From Polynucleobacter sp. (GTDB lineage Bacteria; Pseudomonadota; Gammaproteobacteria; Burkholderiales; Burkholderiaceae): a stretch of DNA of 48,970 bases. The notes beneath the pieces are model-generated. The model was given only the letters and a program-made list of their open reading frames with translations, ran no database searches and was not told the DNA's origin. The stretch lies in contig JALQYK010000048.1 in assembly GCA_023254115.1 (NCBI GenBank), positions 1-48,970 of the forward strand, in the 5' to 3' direction. This document shows, one piece after another, positions 37,509-46,872 of the stretch. The translations under genes and the position numbers were made by a program. The first letter of the stretch is position 1. Every line of letters starts with the position of its first letter.

Positions 37509-38240
37509 TCAAGTTTTGTCCTGTATGCTGGTTCCGAGTTGTTTTAGATCATCAGCGTATAACCAGCGCCATTCGCCCTCGGGTAAATCTGATGGCATCG
37601 TATAAGCACCAATAGAAGAGCGGTGTAGTCCAGCGACATGGTTGCCAACTGCAGCCATCATTCTTTTAACTTGGTGGTACCGGCCTTCAACGATCGTCAT
37701 TGATAAGAGGCGTTCAGATTGTTGAACACAAGCTTTAGCAAAGCAGGGTTTGGGATCATCATCAAACACCACGCCATTTAATAAATGTTCAATTTGCGCA
37801 GAAGTGAGATCTGCTGCCGTAGTGATGTCATAGATCTTGCCAATATTCTTTTTAGGTGTGGTCATCTTGTGAATGAATTGGCCGTCATCAGACATCAAAA
37901 TCAGTCCGGTGGTATCAAAGTCTAAGCGACCCACACATTGAATTCCTCTTTCAACCAAGGGTTGAGGCAACAAGCCATAAATACTGGGGTGATGACTGGT
38001 TTTATGAGAGCACTCATAACCAACAGGTTTATTGAATGCCACATAGGCTTTTTCGTGGTATTCCCAATCTTCACCGTCAACATTCAGAACCAGGCCTTCA
38101 GTAGGCACTCTCTCATCAGGGTCTTCTGCTAAGACGCCATTGACCTTCACGAGCTCTGCATAGACCAAATCGCTGCAATAGCGCCTTGTGCCAAAGCCTT
38201 GGCTAAATAGAATTTTTTCAAGCGTGAGGGGTTTTGCCAT
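37509..38240 (-). CDS. rsuA: 16S rRNA pseudouridine synthase, RsuA-like
   Basis: RsuA makes pseudouridine 516 in 16S rRNA. The 243-residue protein has an N-terminal S4-like domain (KILFSQGFGTRRYCSDLVY, VKVNGVLAE), then the synthase domain with the nucleophile Asp in GRLDFDTTGLILMSDDG and the C-terminal EGRYHQVKRMMAAVGNHV. The length and S4 domain suit RsuA; RluB, E or F cannot be ruled out from sequence alone. Confidence 0.88.
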   Translation of the reverse strand: MAKPLTLEKILFSQGFGTRRYCSDLVYAELVKVNGVLAEDPDERVPTEGLVLNVDGEDWEYHEKAYVAFNKPVGYECSHKTSHHPSIYGLLPQPLVERGIQCVGRLDFDTTGLILMSDDGQFIHKMTTPKKNIGKIYDITTAADLTSAQIEHLLNGVVFDDDPKPCFAKACVQQSERLLSMTIVEGRYHQVKRMMAAVGNHVAGLHRSSIGAYTMPSDLPEGEWRWLYADDLKQLGTSIQDKT

Positions 38241-38335
38241 ACTGCGTCAGGTATACCTATAATGGGACAAACTACATTAGACACGAAAACCATAGTTTAT
38301 CTTGGTAGCAATGCCAGTAATCAAAGGAGACAAAA

Positions 38336-39481
38336 GTGCCAGTTATTACCAATATTGAAGACTTGCGTATTTTGCATAAAAAGCGCACGCCTAAAATGTT
38401 TTACGACTATGCTGATTCTGGTTCATGGACAGAATCTACTTATCGTTCCAATGAGTCAGATTTTCAAAAGATCAAGTTCCGTCAAAAAGTGGCGGTCAAC
38501 ATGGAAAATCGTACAACTAAAACTCAGATGATTGGTCAAGAAGTTGCAATGCCTGTGGCACTGGCGCCAACTGGTTTGACCGGTATGCAGCATGCGGACG
38601 GTGAAATTTTGGCAGCTAAGGCGGCTGAGAAATTTGGTGTCCCATTTTGTTTGTCGACCATGAGTATTTGTTCTATTGAAGATGTGGCAGAAAACACTAC
38701 CAAGCCGTTTTGGTTTCAGTTGTATGTCATGAAAGACCGAGGTTTTATTGAGCGCTTGATTGAGAGAGCTAAAGCAGCTAAATGTTCAGCCTTGGTGCTG
38801 ACACTCGATTTGCAAATATTGGGGCAGCGCCACAAAGATCTTAAGAATGGATTAACAGCGCCACCTAAGCTAACCATTCCAAATATTTTAGACATGATGA
38901 CAAAGCCTAAATGGTGTTTAGGGATGTTGGGAACTCATCGTCGCACCTTCAGAAATATTGTTGGTCATGCCACTGGTGTTGGAAACATGTCATCTTTGTC
39001 ATCTTGGACTGCTGAGCAGTTTGATCCTGCCTTGAATTGGAATGATGTGGAGTGGATCAAAAAACTATGGGGTGGCAAATTAATTATTAAAGGCATCTTG
39101 GATGAGGGTGATGCTAGATTGGCAGTTAATTCCGGCGCTGATGCATTGATTGTTTCAAATCATGGTGGTCGTCAATTAGATGGTGCGGTATCTAGTATTC
39201 AGGCTTTGCCTGGAATAGTTGAGGCAGTTGGCAAAGACATTGAAGTATGGATGGATGGTGGCATTCGTTCTGGGCAAGATGTATTAAAAGCCTGGGCATT
39301 AGGTGCAAGAGGCACGATGATTGGTCGACCTTTCTTGTATGGCTTGGGTGCCATGGGTGAGGCTGGTGTTACTAAATGTTTAGAGATCATCCATAGAGAG
39401 TTAGATATCACGATGGCATTCACAGGGCATCGTGATATTCAGAATGTCACTAAAGATATTTTGTATCCAGGCACGTTCTAA
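38336..39481 (+). CDS. FMN-dependent alpha-hydroxy-acid oxidase/dehydrogenase (LldD-like)
   Basis: The 381-residue TIM-barrel enzyme oxidises a 2-hydroxy acid such as lactate or glycolate to the keto acid. The N-terminal FYDYADSGSWTESTY and PVALAPTGLTGMQHADGE, and the catalytic His276 in VSNHGGRQLDGAVSS, are family features; the FMN-binding GIRSGQDVLKAWALGARG follows. GTG 38336 is used, with AAAGGAGA at 38323-38330 ahead. The actual substrate is not decidable. A short-chain dehydrogenase gene follows 2 bases later. Confidence 0.93.
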   Translation: MPVITNIEDLRILHKKRTPKMFYDYADSGSWTESTYRSNESDFQKIKFRQKVAVNMENRTTKTQMIGQEVAMPVALAPTGLTGMQHADGEILAAKAAEKFGVPFCLSTMSICSIEDVAENTTKPFWFQLYVMKDRGFIERLIERAKAAKCSALVLTLDLQILGQRHKDLKNGLTAPPKLTIPNILDMMTKPKWCLGMLGTHRRTFRNIVGHATGVGNMSSLSSWTAEQFDPALNWNDVEWIKKLWGGKLIIKGILDEGDARLAVNSGADALIVSNHGGRQLDGAVSSIQALPGIVEAVGKDIEVWMDGGIRSGQDVLKAWALGARGTMIGRPFLYGLGAMGEAGVTKCLEIIHRELDITMAFTGHRDIQNVTKDILYPGTF

Positions 39482-39483
39482 CA

Positions 39484-40188
39484 ATGAGTGCGTTCCAATC
39501 TCCCTATAAGGCACTGGTGATTGGTGCCAGTGGGGCGATTGGCGCCGCATTTATGGAACAGTTACAACATGATCCGCTGTGTCAAACAGCCATTGCTGTG
39601 GCGCGCTCGGCAATTCACCCAAATATCATAAGCATGCATCTTGATGATGAACACAGTATTCAAAATGCTGCATTAGCGGTTAAAGAGCAAGGACCATTTG
39701 ATTTAATCTTGGTGGCTACAGGCGTGTTGCATGGCGTTGGTTTTATGCCAGAAAAACGACTTGCAGACATTGATATGAAGGTTTTGCAAGAAACCTTCAC
39801 CGCTAATACCTTTGGCCCAGCTTTATTGCTGAAACATTTTGTGCCATTGATATCTGCTCGTGGTGTCATGGCTCTAATATCTGCCAAGGTGGGTAGTATT
39901 GAAGATAATCGTTTGGGTGGGTGGTATTCCTACAGAGCCTCAAAAGCTGCCCTGAATATGTTAATTAAGACTGCATCAATTGAGTTGCGTCGACAAAAAC
40001 CAGAAGCTATGGTGGTGGCTATTCATCCTGGCACAGTCATTTCTAATTTATCTCAGCCTTTTGCAGGTGGTGCCAATGCACGACCTGCAAATGTTGCAGC
40101 AAAAGAAATGCTAGCGACTATTCAGTCATTAGAAGCAAAGGGTAGTGGTCAATTTTTTGCCTATGACGGACAGTTGCTGCCCTGGTAA
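39484..40188 (+). CDS. Short-chain dehydrogenase/reductase
   Basis: The 234-residue SDR has the Rossmann motif VIGASGAIGAAFMEQL at the N-terminus and the catalytic YSYRASKAALN near residue 152. It is of the short type close to the C-factor family. The start is 2 bases after the hydroxy-acid oxidase gene, so the two are probably cotranscribed. The substrate is unknown. Confidence 0.9.
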   Translation: MSAFQSPYKALVIGASGAIGAAFMEQLQHDPLCQTAIAVARSAIHPNIISMHLDDEHSIQNAALAVKEQGPFDLILVATGVLHGVGFMPEKRLADIDMKVLQETFTANTFGPALLLKHFVPLISARGVMALISAKVGSIEDNRLGGWYSYRASKAALNMLIKTASIELRRQKPEAMVVAIHPGTVISNLSQPFAGGANARPANVAAKEMLATIQSLEAKGSGQFFAYDGQLLPW

Positions 40189-40232
40189 TTAGCATAAATG
40201 TCAGAAACCAAAGTCTGAGGTATATTTAGTTC

Positions 40233-40679
40233 ATGATGAACCCAAGCACATTGAGTGACAGCATACAGTTAGCTGTTGCGCCAGTTTTTCTACTCACCGC
40301 AGTGGCGGGCATGATTGGTGCTCTTACCCAGCGCTTAGCTCGTGTGATTGATCGAGCCCGTGTGATACACAAGGAGATGGAAGATACATCGCTATCAGTA
40401 TCGGCGCGTAGCGCCTATCAAGATGAGTTGATGAGTATTGCCAAGCGCGGTCGATTTATTAATGTGGCAATGATCTTCTTGGTGCTTTGTGCGCTCATGA
40501 TTGGCTTAACCGTATTGGAATTATTCTTTGCTGAGACGACTGGTGGAAAGTTAATACTCTCCTCATTTGTGTTGTATACCTTTGTGGCGGGTATCGGCTC
40601 GTTTATCTTAGCGCTTGTATCTTTACTGGTAGAGGTCTTAATTGCCTCATATTCCATTCGCTGGAAGCCACATGCTTAA
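40233..40679 (+). CDS. DUF2721 membrane protein
   Basis: The 148-residue protein has the DUF2721 features: an N-terminal helix (LAVAPVFLLTAVAGMIGAL), the following TQRLARVIDRARVI, a cytoplasmic helical stretch, and two C-terminal helices (about 73-95 and 105-130). The function is unknown. Two tandem ATGs at 40233 and 40236 leave the exact start open by one residue. Confidence 0.85.
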   Translation: MMNPSTLSDSIQLAVAPVFLLTAVAGMIGALTQRLARVIDRARVIHKEMEDTSLSVSARSAYQDELMSIAKRGRFINVAMIFLVLCALMIGLTVLELFFAETTGGKLILSSFVLYTFVAGIGSFILALVSLLVEVLIASYSIRWKPHA

Positions 40680-40715
40680 AACATTTAGACAAAATCATCG
40701 AAACTGGGTATCACC

Positions 40716-41246
40716 ATGACCATATATAAATACAAAGATAAATCACCGCAAATACATGACTCTGCATTTGTGGCTAAGGAGGCCACTCTGATTGGTGATG
40801 TCATATTGCATGAGGATGCGAGTGTGTGGCCTGGCGTGGTAATTCGTGGTGACAATGAGCCAATTGTTGTTGGCAAGGGAAGTAATGTGCAAGAAGGCAC
40901 TGTGATGCATACAGATATGGGTTGCCCTTTAACTTTGGCCGAGAATGTGACAGTGGGGCATCAGGCTATGTTGCATGGTTGCACCATTGGTGAAAACTCA
41001 TTGATTGGTATTCAAGCGGTGGTCCTTAATCGCGCTGTGATTGGCAAGAACTGTTTGGTGGGGGCGGGTTCCGTGGTGACCGAAGGAAAGGTATTCCCAG
41101 ATAACTCTTTGATTCTCGGTTCTCCTGCTAAGGTGGTGCGTGAATTAACACCTGAGGCGATTGCTGGTTTAAAAGCAAGTGCAGAAAACTACGTTGCTAA
41201 GAAAAACTTATTCAAGCAACATTTGGTTGAGTTGCCGCAGGAGTAA
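40716..41246 (+). CDS. Gamma-carbonic-anhydrase family protein
   Basis: The 176-residue protein is a left-handed beta helix of hexapeptide repeats. The three His that bind zinc in the family are seen in VMHTDMG, VGHQAMLHGCTIG and the second His of that motif. Members (YrdA, PaaY) range from carbonic anhydrases to thioesterases or proteins of unknown activity. The lone gene lies between a DUF2721 gene and cidA. Confidence 0.93.
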   Translation: MTIYKYKDKSPQIHDSAFVAKEATLIGDVILHEDASVWPGVVIRGDNEPIVVGKGSNVQEGTVMHTDMGCPLTLAENVTVGHQAMLHGCTIGENSLIGIQAVVLNRAVIGKNCLVGAGSVVTEGKVFPDNSLILGSPAKVVRELTPEAIAGLKASAENYVAKKNLFKQHLVELPQE

Positions 41247-41255
41247 TACCTCAAC

Positions 41256-41606
41256 ATGATTTCAGGCTTAGTCCAAATACTTCTATGGCAGGGTTTGGGT
41301 GAGCTGGTGTCTCATTTTGTGTTGCCAATTATTCCTGGACCTGTCTTGGGCTTAATATTTTTGTTGGTTTTCTTAATCATCAAAGGCAACGTTAATACTT
41401 CTTTAGCTTTAGTGTCAGATGCCTTTAGCCAACATTTGGGGGTGTTATTTGTCCCAGCCGCTGTTGGTGTCATATTATTTTTACCTCAGTTAAAAGCAAA
41501 TGCTTTTGCCATCAGTGCTGCGCTGTTAATCAGTGTTGTTTTAACTATTGCTGTGACAGCAATATTGTTGAGGTGGTTAGCTAAAAAGGATTCTCATGAA
41601 TCCTAA
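41256..41606 (+). CDS. CidA/LrgA family membrane protein
   Basis: The 116-residue protein has four helices with the motif LGELVSHFVLPIIPGPVLGLIF at the N-terminus, that of holin-like CidA/LrgA proteins. In other bacteria they work with CidB/LrgB in murein hydrolase control, or pyruvate and small-acid transport. The last 11 bases overlap the following lrgB-type gene, so the pair is translationally coupled. Confidence 0.92.
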   Translation: MISGLVQILLWQGLGELVSHFVLPIIPGPVLGLIFLLVFLIIKGNVNTSLALVSDAFSQHLGVLFVPAAVGVILFLPQLKANAFAISAALLISVVLTIAVTAILLRWLAKKDSHES

Positions 41607-42321
41607 TTCCTTGCAAATTGCTGAAATATGGGTCTACCTATCAGGCAGTCCTTTATTTGCATTGATCATCACTCTGACTGCTTATCAAATAGGTCATTTT
41701 TGTTATCAAAAGACTGATAAATATCCGTTGGCTAATCCTGTAGCAATTGCTGTGCTCTTAGTTGCATTATGTTTATATTTGGTAGAGATGCCATATCAAA
41801 CATATTTTGAGGGTGCGCAATTTGTCCATTTTTTACTGGGAACTGCCACAGTCTCTTTGGCGGTGCCAATCTATCGAGGCATTGCTGCTTTGAAAGACAG
41901 ATTCATTCCGCTATTGATTGCGTTGGTTTGTGGCGGTGTTGTTTCGATCGTGAGTGCTGTTGCTATTGCCACGATGTTAGGTGCTGATGCTGCGATTATT
42001 GGGGCTTTCTATCCCAAGTCTGTTACCGCACCGATTGCAATGGGGGTGGCAGAGAGGTTGGGTGTATCACCAACTTTAACAGCTGTATTTGCGGTTGTTA
42101 CTGGCATTCTGGGTGCCATGTTGGGTAGCACAATTCTTAATCTATTGGGTATGAAAGAGTGGTGGCAAAGAGGTTTTGCAATGGGAACAGCGGCACATGG
42201 TATTGGTACATCAAGAGCCTTTGCGGTTCACCCTGAGGCAGGTACTTATGCCAGTTTAGCCATGGGTTTGCATGGCATCTTAGGTGCGCTACTGATACCG
42301 CTATTAAAAAATTATCTTTAA
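41596..42321 (+). CDS. LrgB/CidB family membrane protein
   Basis: The 241-residue protein has about seven helices and the family signatures FLLGTATVSLAVPIYRG, FYPKSVTAPIAMGVAERLG, and AAHGIGTSRAFA. It is the partner of the CidA-like protein. Its 3' end overlaps the converging amidase gene by 4 bases. Confidence 0.94.
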   Translation: MNPNSLQIAEIWVYLSGSPLFALIITLTAYQIGHFCYQKTDKYPLANPVAIAVLLVALCLYLVEMPYQTYFEGAQFVHFLLGTATVSLAVPIYRGIAALKDRFIPLLIALVCGGVVSIVSAVAIATMLGADAAIIGAFYPKSVTAPIAMGVAERLGVSPTLTAVFAVVTGILGAMLGSTILNLLGMKEWWQRGFAMGTAAHGIGTSRAFAVHPEAGTYASLAMGLHGILGALLIPLLKNYL

Positions 42322-43598
42322 GCCTGCATCAGTGCATCAGCCACTGATAAGAGTAGTGCGTCGCGACCTCTAGCAGCTACCAGTTGTACACCTACTGGCA
42401 AGTGATTGGGTCCTGTATACAGTGGCAAGGTGATGCAAGGTAAGCCCATGAGTGTCCACACTCTGCAGAAAATAGGATCTCCAGTTTGGGTTAATCCTTT
42501 AGTTGCTTCGCCAATTGCGCTGGGCGCAATCAATATGTCCCAGGATTCAGTTAGTAGTTGATCGATGCTGGCCCTGGCATTCTGAGCAACGATTAAATCA
42601 TTTGAATATTGTTCATAACTAATAGCAGAACCCATTTTGATTAGGCCTTTTAATTGCTGGCTTAATTGTTCGGAGTGATTATTTTGCTCAAAAGCAAAAC
42701 TGCGAGCACTCTCAGACCACATGATGCGACCTTGTAGTGCCGACATATCTTTGAAGATGGTAGGTAGCTGTATTGCAGGCACTTTGGTTTTGAAAATATC
42801 TTCGGCAAGAAGCGCTGCATGATGAATGGCTGTGATGGTCTCTGCGCTTGCTAACTCACCATCAAAGGTTAAGCATGTTGCTATGCGTGGCTTTTGCTTA
42901 ATTTTGTTAATTATTGCCAGTTGATGGTCGCCAGACATGGCTGCAACGCATAGGGCTGCATCAGAAACATTTCTAGTAAAGCTGCCTAATGTATCTAATG
43001 ACGGTGACAAGCTCTTCACGCCACCAAGACTGACTTTTCCGTAGGTAGGTTTATATCCAACTACGCCACAAAACGCTGCTGGCCGAATCACAGATCCAGC
43101 AGTTTGGCTACCTGTTGCTAGAGGAATCATGTCATCGGCCACTGCAGCGGCAGAGCCACTAGATGATCCACCTGGGGTGTATTCTGGGTTATGAGGATTG
43201 GTGGTTTTGCCACCTTTAAAAGTTGCAAACTCAGTTGTGACCGTTTTACCTAATAACACGCCACCAGCTTGTCTCATTAAGGCAATATGGGTGGCATCGC
43301 TATTAGGGCGATTGTTTTCATAAATGGCAGAGCCTAGACGAGTAGGGAAGTCGTGAGTATCAAATAGGTCTTTGGCACCAAAAGGAATGCCATGCAAGAT
43401 GCCTAAATTAGTAGATCGATCTAAATATTTGGCTCTTTGAATTGCATGGTCAAAATTGGTTTCTACCCAAGCTTGCGTGATGGGTTCACGCTCACAAATT
43501 CTTTCGATGCATGAACGTATCAAATCTTCTGACTTTAATTCATTAGCTTGAATTTTTTTAGCAGCAACACTGGCGGGTAATTGGTGTAGTTCTGTCAT
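42318..43598 (-). CDS. Amidase signature family enzyme
   Basis: The 426-residue protein carries the Ser-Ser-Lys amidase triad: Lys in PFGAKDLFDT, a Ser in TPGGSSSGSAAAVA, and the nucleophile Ser in GSQTAGSVIRPAAFCGVVGYKP. It is not GatA by context (no gatB or gatC nearby) and the substrate is unknown. It ends at the lrgB gene and begins 27 bases (divergently) from the DUF167 frame. Confidence 0.93.
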   Translation of the reverse strand: MTELHQLPASVAAKKIQANELKSEDLIRSCIERICEREPITQAWVETNFDHAIQRAKYLDRSTNLGILHGIPFGAKDLFDTHDFPTRLGSAIYENNRPNSDATHIALMRQAGGVLLGKTVTTEFATFKGGKTTNPHNPEYTPGGSSSGSAAAVADDMIPLATGSQTAGSVIRPAAFCGVVGYKPTYGKVSLGGVKSLSPSLDTLGSFTRNVSDAALCVAAMSGDHQLAIINKIKQKPRIATCLTFDGELASAETITAIHHAALLAEDIFKTKVPAIQLPTIFKDMSALQGRIMWSESARSFAFEQNNHSEQLSQQLKGLIKMGSAISYEQYSNDLIVAQNARASIDQLLTESWDILIAPSAIGEATKGLTQTGDPIFCRVWTLMGLPCITLPLYTGPNHLPVGVQLVAARGRDALLLSVADALMQA

Positions 43599-43643
43599 GC
43601 GCTAATCTTACCCTCGATAAATACTTTGTGCTCAAATACAACT

Positions 43644-43955
43644 ATGAGTTCCCAACTGCCGCCCTGGTTAAAAGAAGAAAATGCCAAAACTAATACTTAT
43701 GTGTTGGCTCTTTATTGCCAGCCTGGAGCAAAGAAGACTGAGATTCAGGGGGAGCATGATGGGCGGCTCAAAATCAGATTGGCTGCACCTCCAGTTGAAG
43801 GTAAGGCGAACGATGCCCTGATACTTTGGCTTTCAAAAACCCTCGGCATTAACCGTTCTGCGATTGAACTGTTGGCTGGTGACCTAAGTCGTATGAAGCG
43901 CGTGAAGATCAGCGGCATTCAGTTGCAAGTAATCACAGAATCTCTACAAGTCTGA
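43644..43955 (+). CDS. DUF167 family protein (YggU-like)
   Basis: The protein has QPGAKKTEIQGEHDGRLKIRLAAPPVEGKAN (written in parts: QPGAKKTEI, RLKIRLAAPPVEGKAN), the DUF167 hallmark, and about 103 residues. I prefer ATG 43644 to an upstream TTG at 43626. No function is established. A 12-bp inverted repeat follows it. Confidence 0.92.
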   Translation: MSSQLPPWLKEENAKTNTYVLALYCQPGAKKTEIQGEHDGRLKIRLAAPPVEGKANDALILWLSKTLGINRSAIELLAGDLSRMKRVKISGIQLQVITESLQV

Positions 43956-43984
43956 CTCTTATCTATAGCCATCTTCTTGGCAGG

Positions 43985-44015
43985 GTAATTACTTATAAAA
44001 ATAATAAGTAATTAC
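43985..44015. repeat. 31-bp AT-rich inverted repeat
   Basis: GTAATTACTTAT at 43985-43996 and ATAAGTAATTAC at 44004-44015 form a perfect 12-bp dyad with a 7-base loop, followed by a T-rich stretch. It might be a terminator of the DUF167 gene or an operator for the following small ORFs. A 12-bp perfect dyad this AT-rich is unusual in the window. Confidence 0.7.
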
Positions 44016-44065
44016 AATCTTCTTTTAAAGGAAAGGAGATAAGGTTCAAATACTTAAAAAAGTTT

Positions 44066-44356
44066 TTGGAGAAATCTACTAAGGAGCAATTAGATGCTTA
44101 CTCAAGATACCTACACTCATTATCTCTGGCAGCATTGATCGCAGTTGTAGGTATGCCATTTTCTGATGTAGAAATCATCATGTTTGAGATAAAAGCGCTG
44201 GCTCTTATATTCATATCAATCATTCTGCTTATCATGGGCAGTAACTTATTGAGGGAGAGGGAAAGTGGATGGAGAAGTCTTTGGTTTTTTAATGCTAGGC
44301 GTTGTTATGTTGATTGCCACCATCATTTATTACGTTGCATTGGCTGGAAGAGATAA
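44066..44356 (+). CDS. Small membrane protein, first of an overlapping pair
   Basis: The frame codes for two hydrophobic segments (about SLSLAALIAVVGM and ALALIFISIILLIMG) after a polar start (EKSTKEQLDAYSRYLH). The start is unclear: TTG 44066 is the first usual start codon, but the frame is open upstream and reads IRFKYLKKFLEKS from an ATA at 44039 directly behind AGGAG, where spacing would not suit. The last 30 codons (after RERESGW, rich in Cys and His) overlap the next ORF in another frame and may be loosely constrained. The family is unknown. Confidence 0.5.
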   Translation: MEKSTKEQLDAYSRYLHSLSLAALIAVVGMPFSDVEIIMFEIKALALIFISIILLIMGSNLLRERESGWRSLWFFNARRCYVDCHHHLLRCIGWKR

Positions 44357-44390
44357 AGAGAAGACAAATATGAACGACGTTGAGTCTTAA
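44265..44390 (+). CDS. Tiny single-helix membrane protein, second of the overlapping pair
   Basis: The frame from GTG 44265 codes for 41 residues: MDGEVFGFLMLGVVMLIATI then YYVALAGRDKEKTNMNDVES. It is one membrane helix with a charged C-terminus. GAGGGAGAGG at 44251-44260 is a good ribosome-binding site. It overlaps the preceding ORF by 92 bases in another frame. Both ORFs end ahead of a strong shared terminator, which supports a real transcript. Confidence 0.5.
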   Translation: MDGEVFGFLMLGVVMLIATIIYYVALAGRDKEKTNMNDVES

Positions 44391-44401
44391 GATGTGAGAC
44401 T

Positions 44402-44427
44402 AAAAACCCCGCAATCGCGGGGTTTTT
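44402..44427. terminator. Bidirectional terminator before ygiQ
   Basis: A perfect 11-bp stem, AAAAACCCCGC at 44402-44412 and GCGGGGTTTTT at 44417-44427, with an AATC loop. The A-run and T-run make it work in both directions, for the small membrane ORFs and for the converging ygiQ gene. Confidence 0.92.
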
Positions 44428-44447
44428 AATTAATGAAACTTTAAATA

Positions 44448-46823
44448 TTATTTTTTAATCCCACTCTTGGTTCTTGCTGCAGGTCTGGCGCTACCGCTGA
44501 CTGCACTGCGTGATGGTCTGCCACCAGGGCTAACTGATCCTTTGCTGCCAGCCTTAATACCAGTGCCCGCTCGAGGGGGTAGTCCAGTGTGTTGAGTGAG
44601 TACTTTGCCTCTTGCTGGTTTTTGAGGAACAGAAAAGTCTCTTGGGTTGTGAGCTACTGCACTTGCACTTGGTTTACCAAATGATGAATTTTTACGACGT
44701 GGACTTTGGTATGTGCCATCAGTGTTAGGTTGATAGTTTGGAATTAAGTGATGCTTACCATTGCCAATTAAATCAGCTCTACCCATTTTCTTGAGAGCCT
44801 CACGCAGTAATGGCCAATTATTGGCATCGTGATAGCGCAAGAATGCTTTGTGTAAACGACGACGTTTTTCACCGCGCACAATATCTACAGTCTCGCTGTC
44901 TCTAGTTACTTTGCGCAACGGATTTTTATTGGTGTGGTACATCGCCGTAGCCGTTGCCATTGGGGATGGGTAAAAGGTTTGTACCTGATCAGCTCTGAAA
45001 CCATTTTTCTTGAGCCAAATCGCTAAATTCATCATATCTTCATCGCTAGTTCCTGGATGGGCTGCAATGAAATAAGGGATTAAGTATTGTTCTTTACCGG
45101 CTTCTTTAGAGTATTTATCAAATAACTCTTTAAATTTGTCATAAGCACCCATGCCAGGCTTCATCATCTTGGAAAGAGGACCTTGCTCTGTGTGCTCTGG
45201 TGCAATCTTTAGATAGCCGCCGACATGGTGAGTGACTAATTCTTTGATGTAAGCGGGTGCTTTGACGGCCAAGTCATAGCGAAGCCCTGAGCCAATCAAA
45301 ATTTTCTTGATACCAGGTAATGATCGGGCGCGACGGTATAACTGTATTAGTGGCGTGTGATCAGTATTTAAATTAGGGCAAATGTCTGGGTAAACGCAAG
45401 ATGGTTTGCGGCAGTGCGCCTCAATCTCTTTTGATTTACAGGCAATCCTATACATGTTGGCTGTCGGGCCACCCAGGTCAGAAATGATGCCAGTAAAGCC
45501 AGGAACTTTGTCACGAATATCTTCAATCTCTTTAATGATTGAGTTAGAAGATCTGTTTTGAATGATGCGACCTTCGTGTTCTGTGATTGAGCAGAATGTG
45601 CAACCACCAAAACAACCACGCATGATGTTGACTGAGAAGCGAATCATGTCCCATGCAGGAATCTTTGCATCACCATATGATGGGTGAGGGGCGCGAGCAT
45701 AGGGTAAGTCAAATACTGAGTCCATCTCTTCTGTGGTCAGTGGAACCGCAGGAGGGTTCAACCAGACATCACGAACAGAAGCCCCTTCGCCATGTTGTTG
45801 CACCAATGCTCTTGCGTTGCCTGGGTTCGTTTCTAGATGCAATACGCGATTGGCATGCGCATAGAGAACAGGATCGCGTTTAACAGCTTCATAACTTGGC
45901 AAGCGAATTACCGTTGTGTCACGCTCTAAACGTTTTCTGGCGCTTGGTATAACGGTAATGGACTGAGTATTAGAACTTGATTCATCTAATGTACCGTCTG
46001 TTTTTTTACAACTGGTGCCTTGTTCTTTGGCTTGTTCATCGGGTGTTAGATAAGGATTGATAGGAGCGTCAATCACACCCGGAACATCAACCGTGCTTGA
46101 ATCAATTTCGGTAAAGTTGGGAGCGGGGTGGCGTCTAACAAATGCTGTTCCGCGAATATCATTAATGTCAGTGATTGATTCACCTTTGGCTAAACGATGA
46201 GCGATTTCAACAACAGCTCTTTCCGCATTGCCGTACAGCAAGATGTCAGCTTTGGCATCAATCAAAATTGAGCGGCGGACTTTATCTTGCCAATAGTCAT
46301 AATGCGCAATACGACGCAATGACGCTTCGATGCCACCCATCACAATTGGCACATCTGTATAAGCTTCTTTGCAACGTTGTGCATATACCAAAGAGCAGCG
46401 GTCAGGACGTTTACCACCAATGCCGCCGGGTGTGTATGCGTCATCACTGCGTACTTTACGATCAGCCGTATAACGATTGATCATCGAGTCCATATTGCCC
46501 GCGGCAACACCAAAAAATAAATTAGGTTTACCAAGTACTTTGAACGGGTCCGCAGATTGCCAATCGGGTTGTGCGATGATGCCGACCCTAAAACCTTGTG
46601 CTTCGAGTAAGCGACCAATGATTGCCATGCCAAAACTTGGGTGGTCCACATAAGCATCACCAGTTACGATAATGATGTCGCAACTATCCCAACCAAGCTT
46701 ATCCATCTCTGCTCGACTCATCGGCAAGAATGGAGCTGTGCCAAAGCACTCTGCCCAATATTTAGGGTATGAGTCTAGCTTTGGAGAGCTCGGAATGAGC
46801 GAGGGATTGAAAGGTGCATTCAC
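44448..46823 (-). CDS. YgiQ family radical SAM protein
   Basis: The 791-residue protein has an N-terminal domain of YgiQ type, then the radical SAM cluster motif [16 protein letters not shown] near residue 404. The length is normal. The C-terminal 80 residues (from about 712) are rich in Ser, Gly, Pro, Lys and Arg, and look disordered. The enzyme's reaction is unknown. It stands alone on the minus strand, with a strong terminator downstream. Confidence 0.93.
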   Translation of the reverse strand: MNAPFNPSLIPSSPKLDSYPKYWAECFGTAPFLPMSRAEMDKLGWDSCDIIIVTGDAYVDHPSFGMAIIGRLLEAQGFRVGIIAQPDWQSADPFKVLGKPNLFFGVAAGNMDSMINRYTADRKVRSDDAYTPGGIGGKRPDRCSLVYAQRCKEAYTDVPIVMGGIEASLRRIAHYDYWQDKVRRSILIDAKADILLYGNAERAVVEIAHRLAKGESITDINDIRGTAFVRRHPAPNFTEIDSSTVDVPGVIDAPINPYLTPDEQAKEQGTSCKKTDGTLDESSSNTQSITVIPSARKRLERDTTVIRLPSYEAVKRDPVLYAHANRVLHLETNPGNARALVQQHGEGASVRDVWLNPPAVPLTTEEMDSVFDLPYARAPHPSYGDAKIPAWDMIRFSVNIMRGCFGGCTFCSITEHEGRIIQNRSSNSIIKEIEDIRDKVPGFTGIISDLGGPTANMYRIACKSKEIEAHCRKPSCVYPDICPNLNTDHTPLIQLYRRARSLPGIKKILIGSGLRYDLAVKAPAYIKELVTHHVGGYLKIAPEHTEQGPLSKMMKPGMGAYDKFKELFDKYSKEAGKEQYLIPYFIAAHPGTSDEDMMNLAIWLKKNGFRADQVQTFYPSPMATATAMYHTNKNPLRKVTRDSETVDIVRGEKRRRLHKAFLRYHDANNWPLLREALKKMGRADLIGNGKHHLIPNYQPNTDGTYQSPRRKNSSFGKPSASAVAHNPRDFSVPQKPARGKVLTQHTGLPPRAGTGIKAGSKGSVSPGGRPSRSAVSGSARPAARTKSGIKK

Positions 46824-46872
46824 GGGCGTTATTTTAGGCTGATTAGCCCGTTTCTGCTTGTTCAGGACAGGT

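Noticed and set aside
38262..38531. A + strand frame overlapping the start of the alpha-hydroxy-acid oxidase gene
   Set aside because: The oxidase frame from GTG 38336 has a good ribosome-binding site and full homology; the overlapping frame has no coherent protein features.
41596..41606. cidA-lrgB overlap as a sign of a frameshifted single gene
   Set aside because: CidA and LrgB families are separate proteins, and the 11-base overlap with its own ATG is a usual coupling.
44039..44065. ATA 44039 as the start of the first small membrane ORF
   Set aside because: The frame reads well, but AGGAG touches the codon with no spacer and ATA is a very rare start; I left TTG 44066 as the annotated start and described the doubt.
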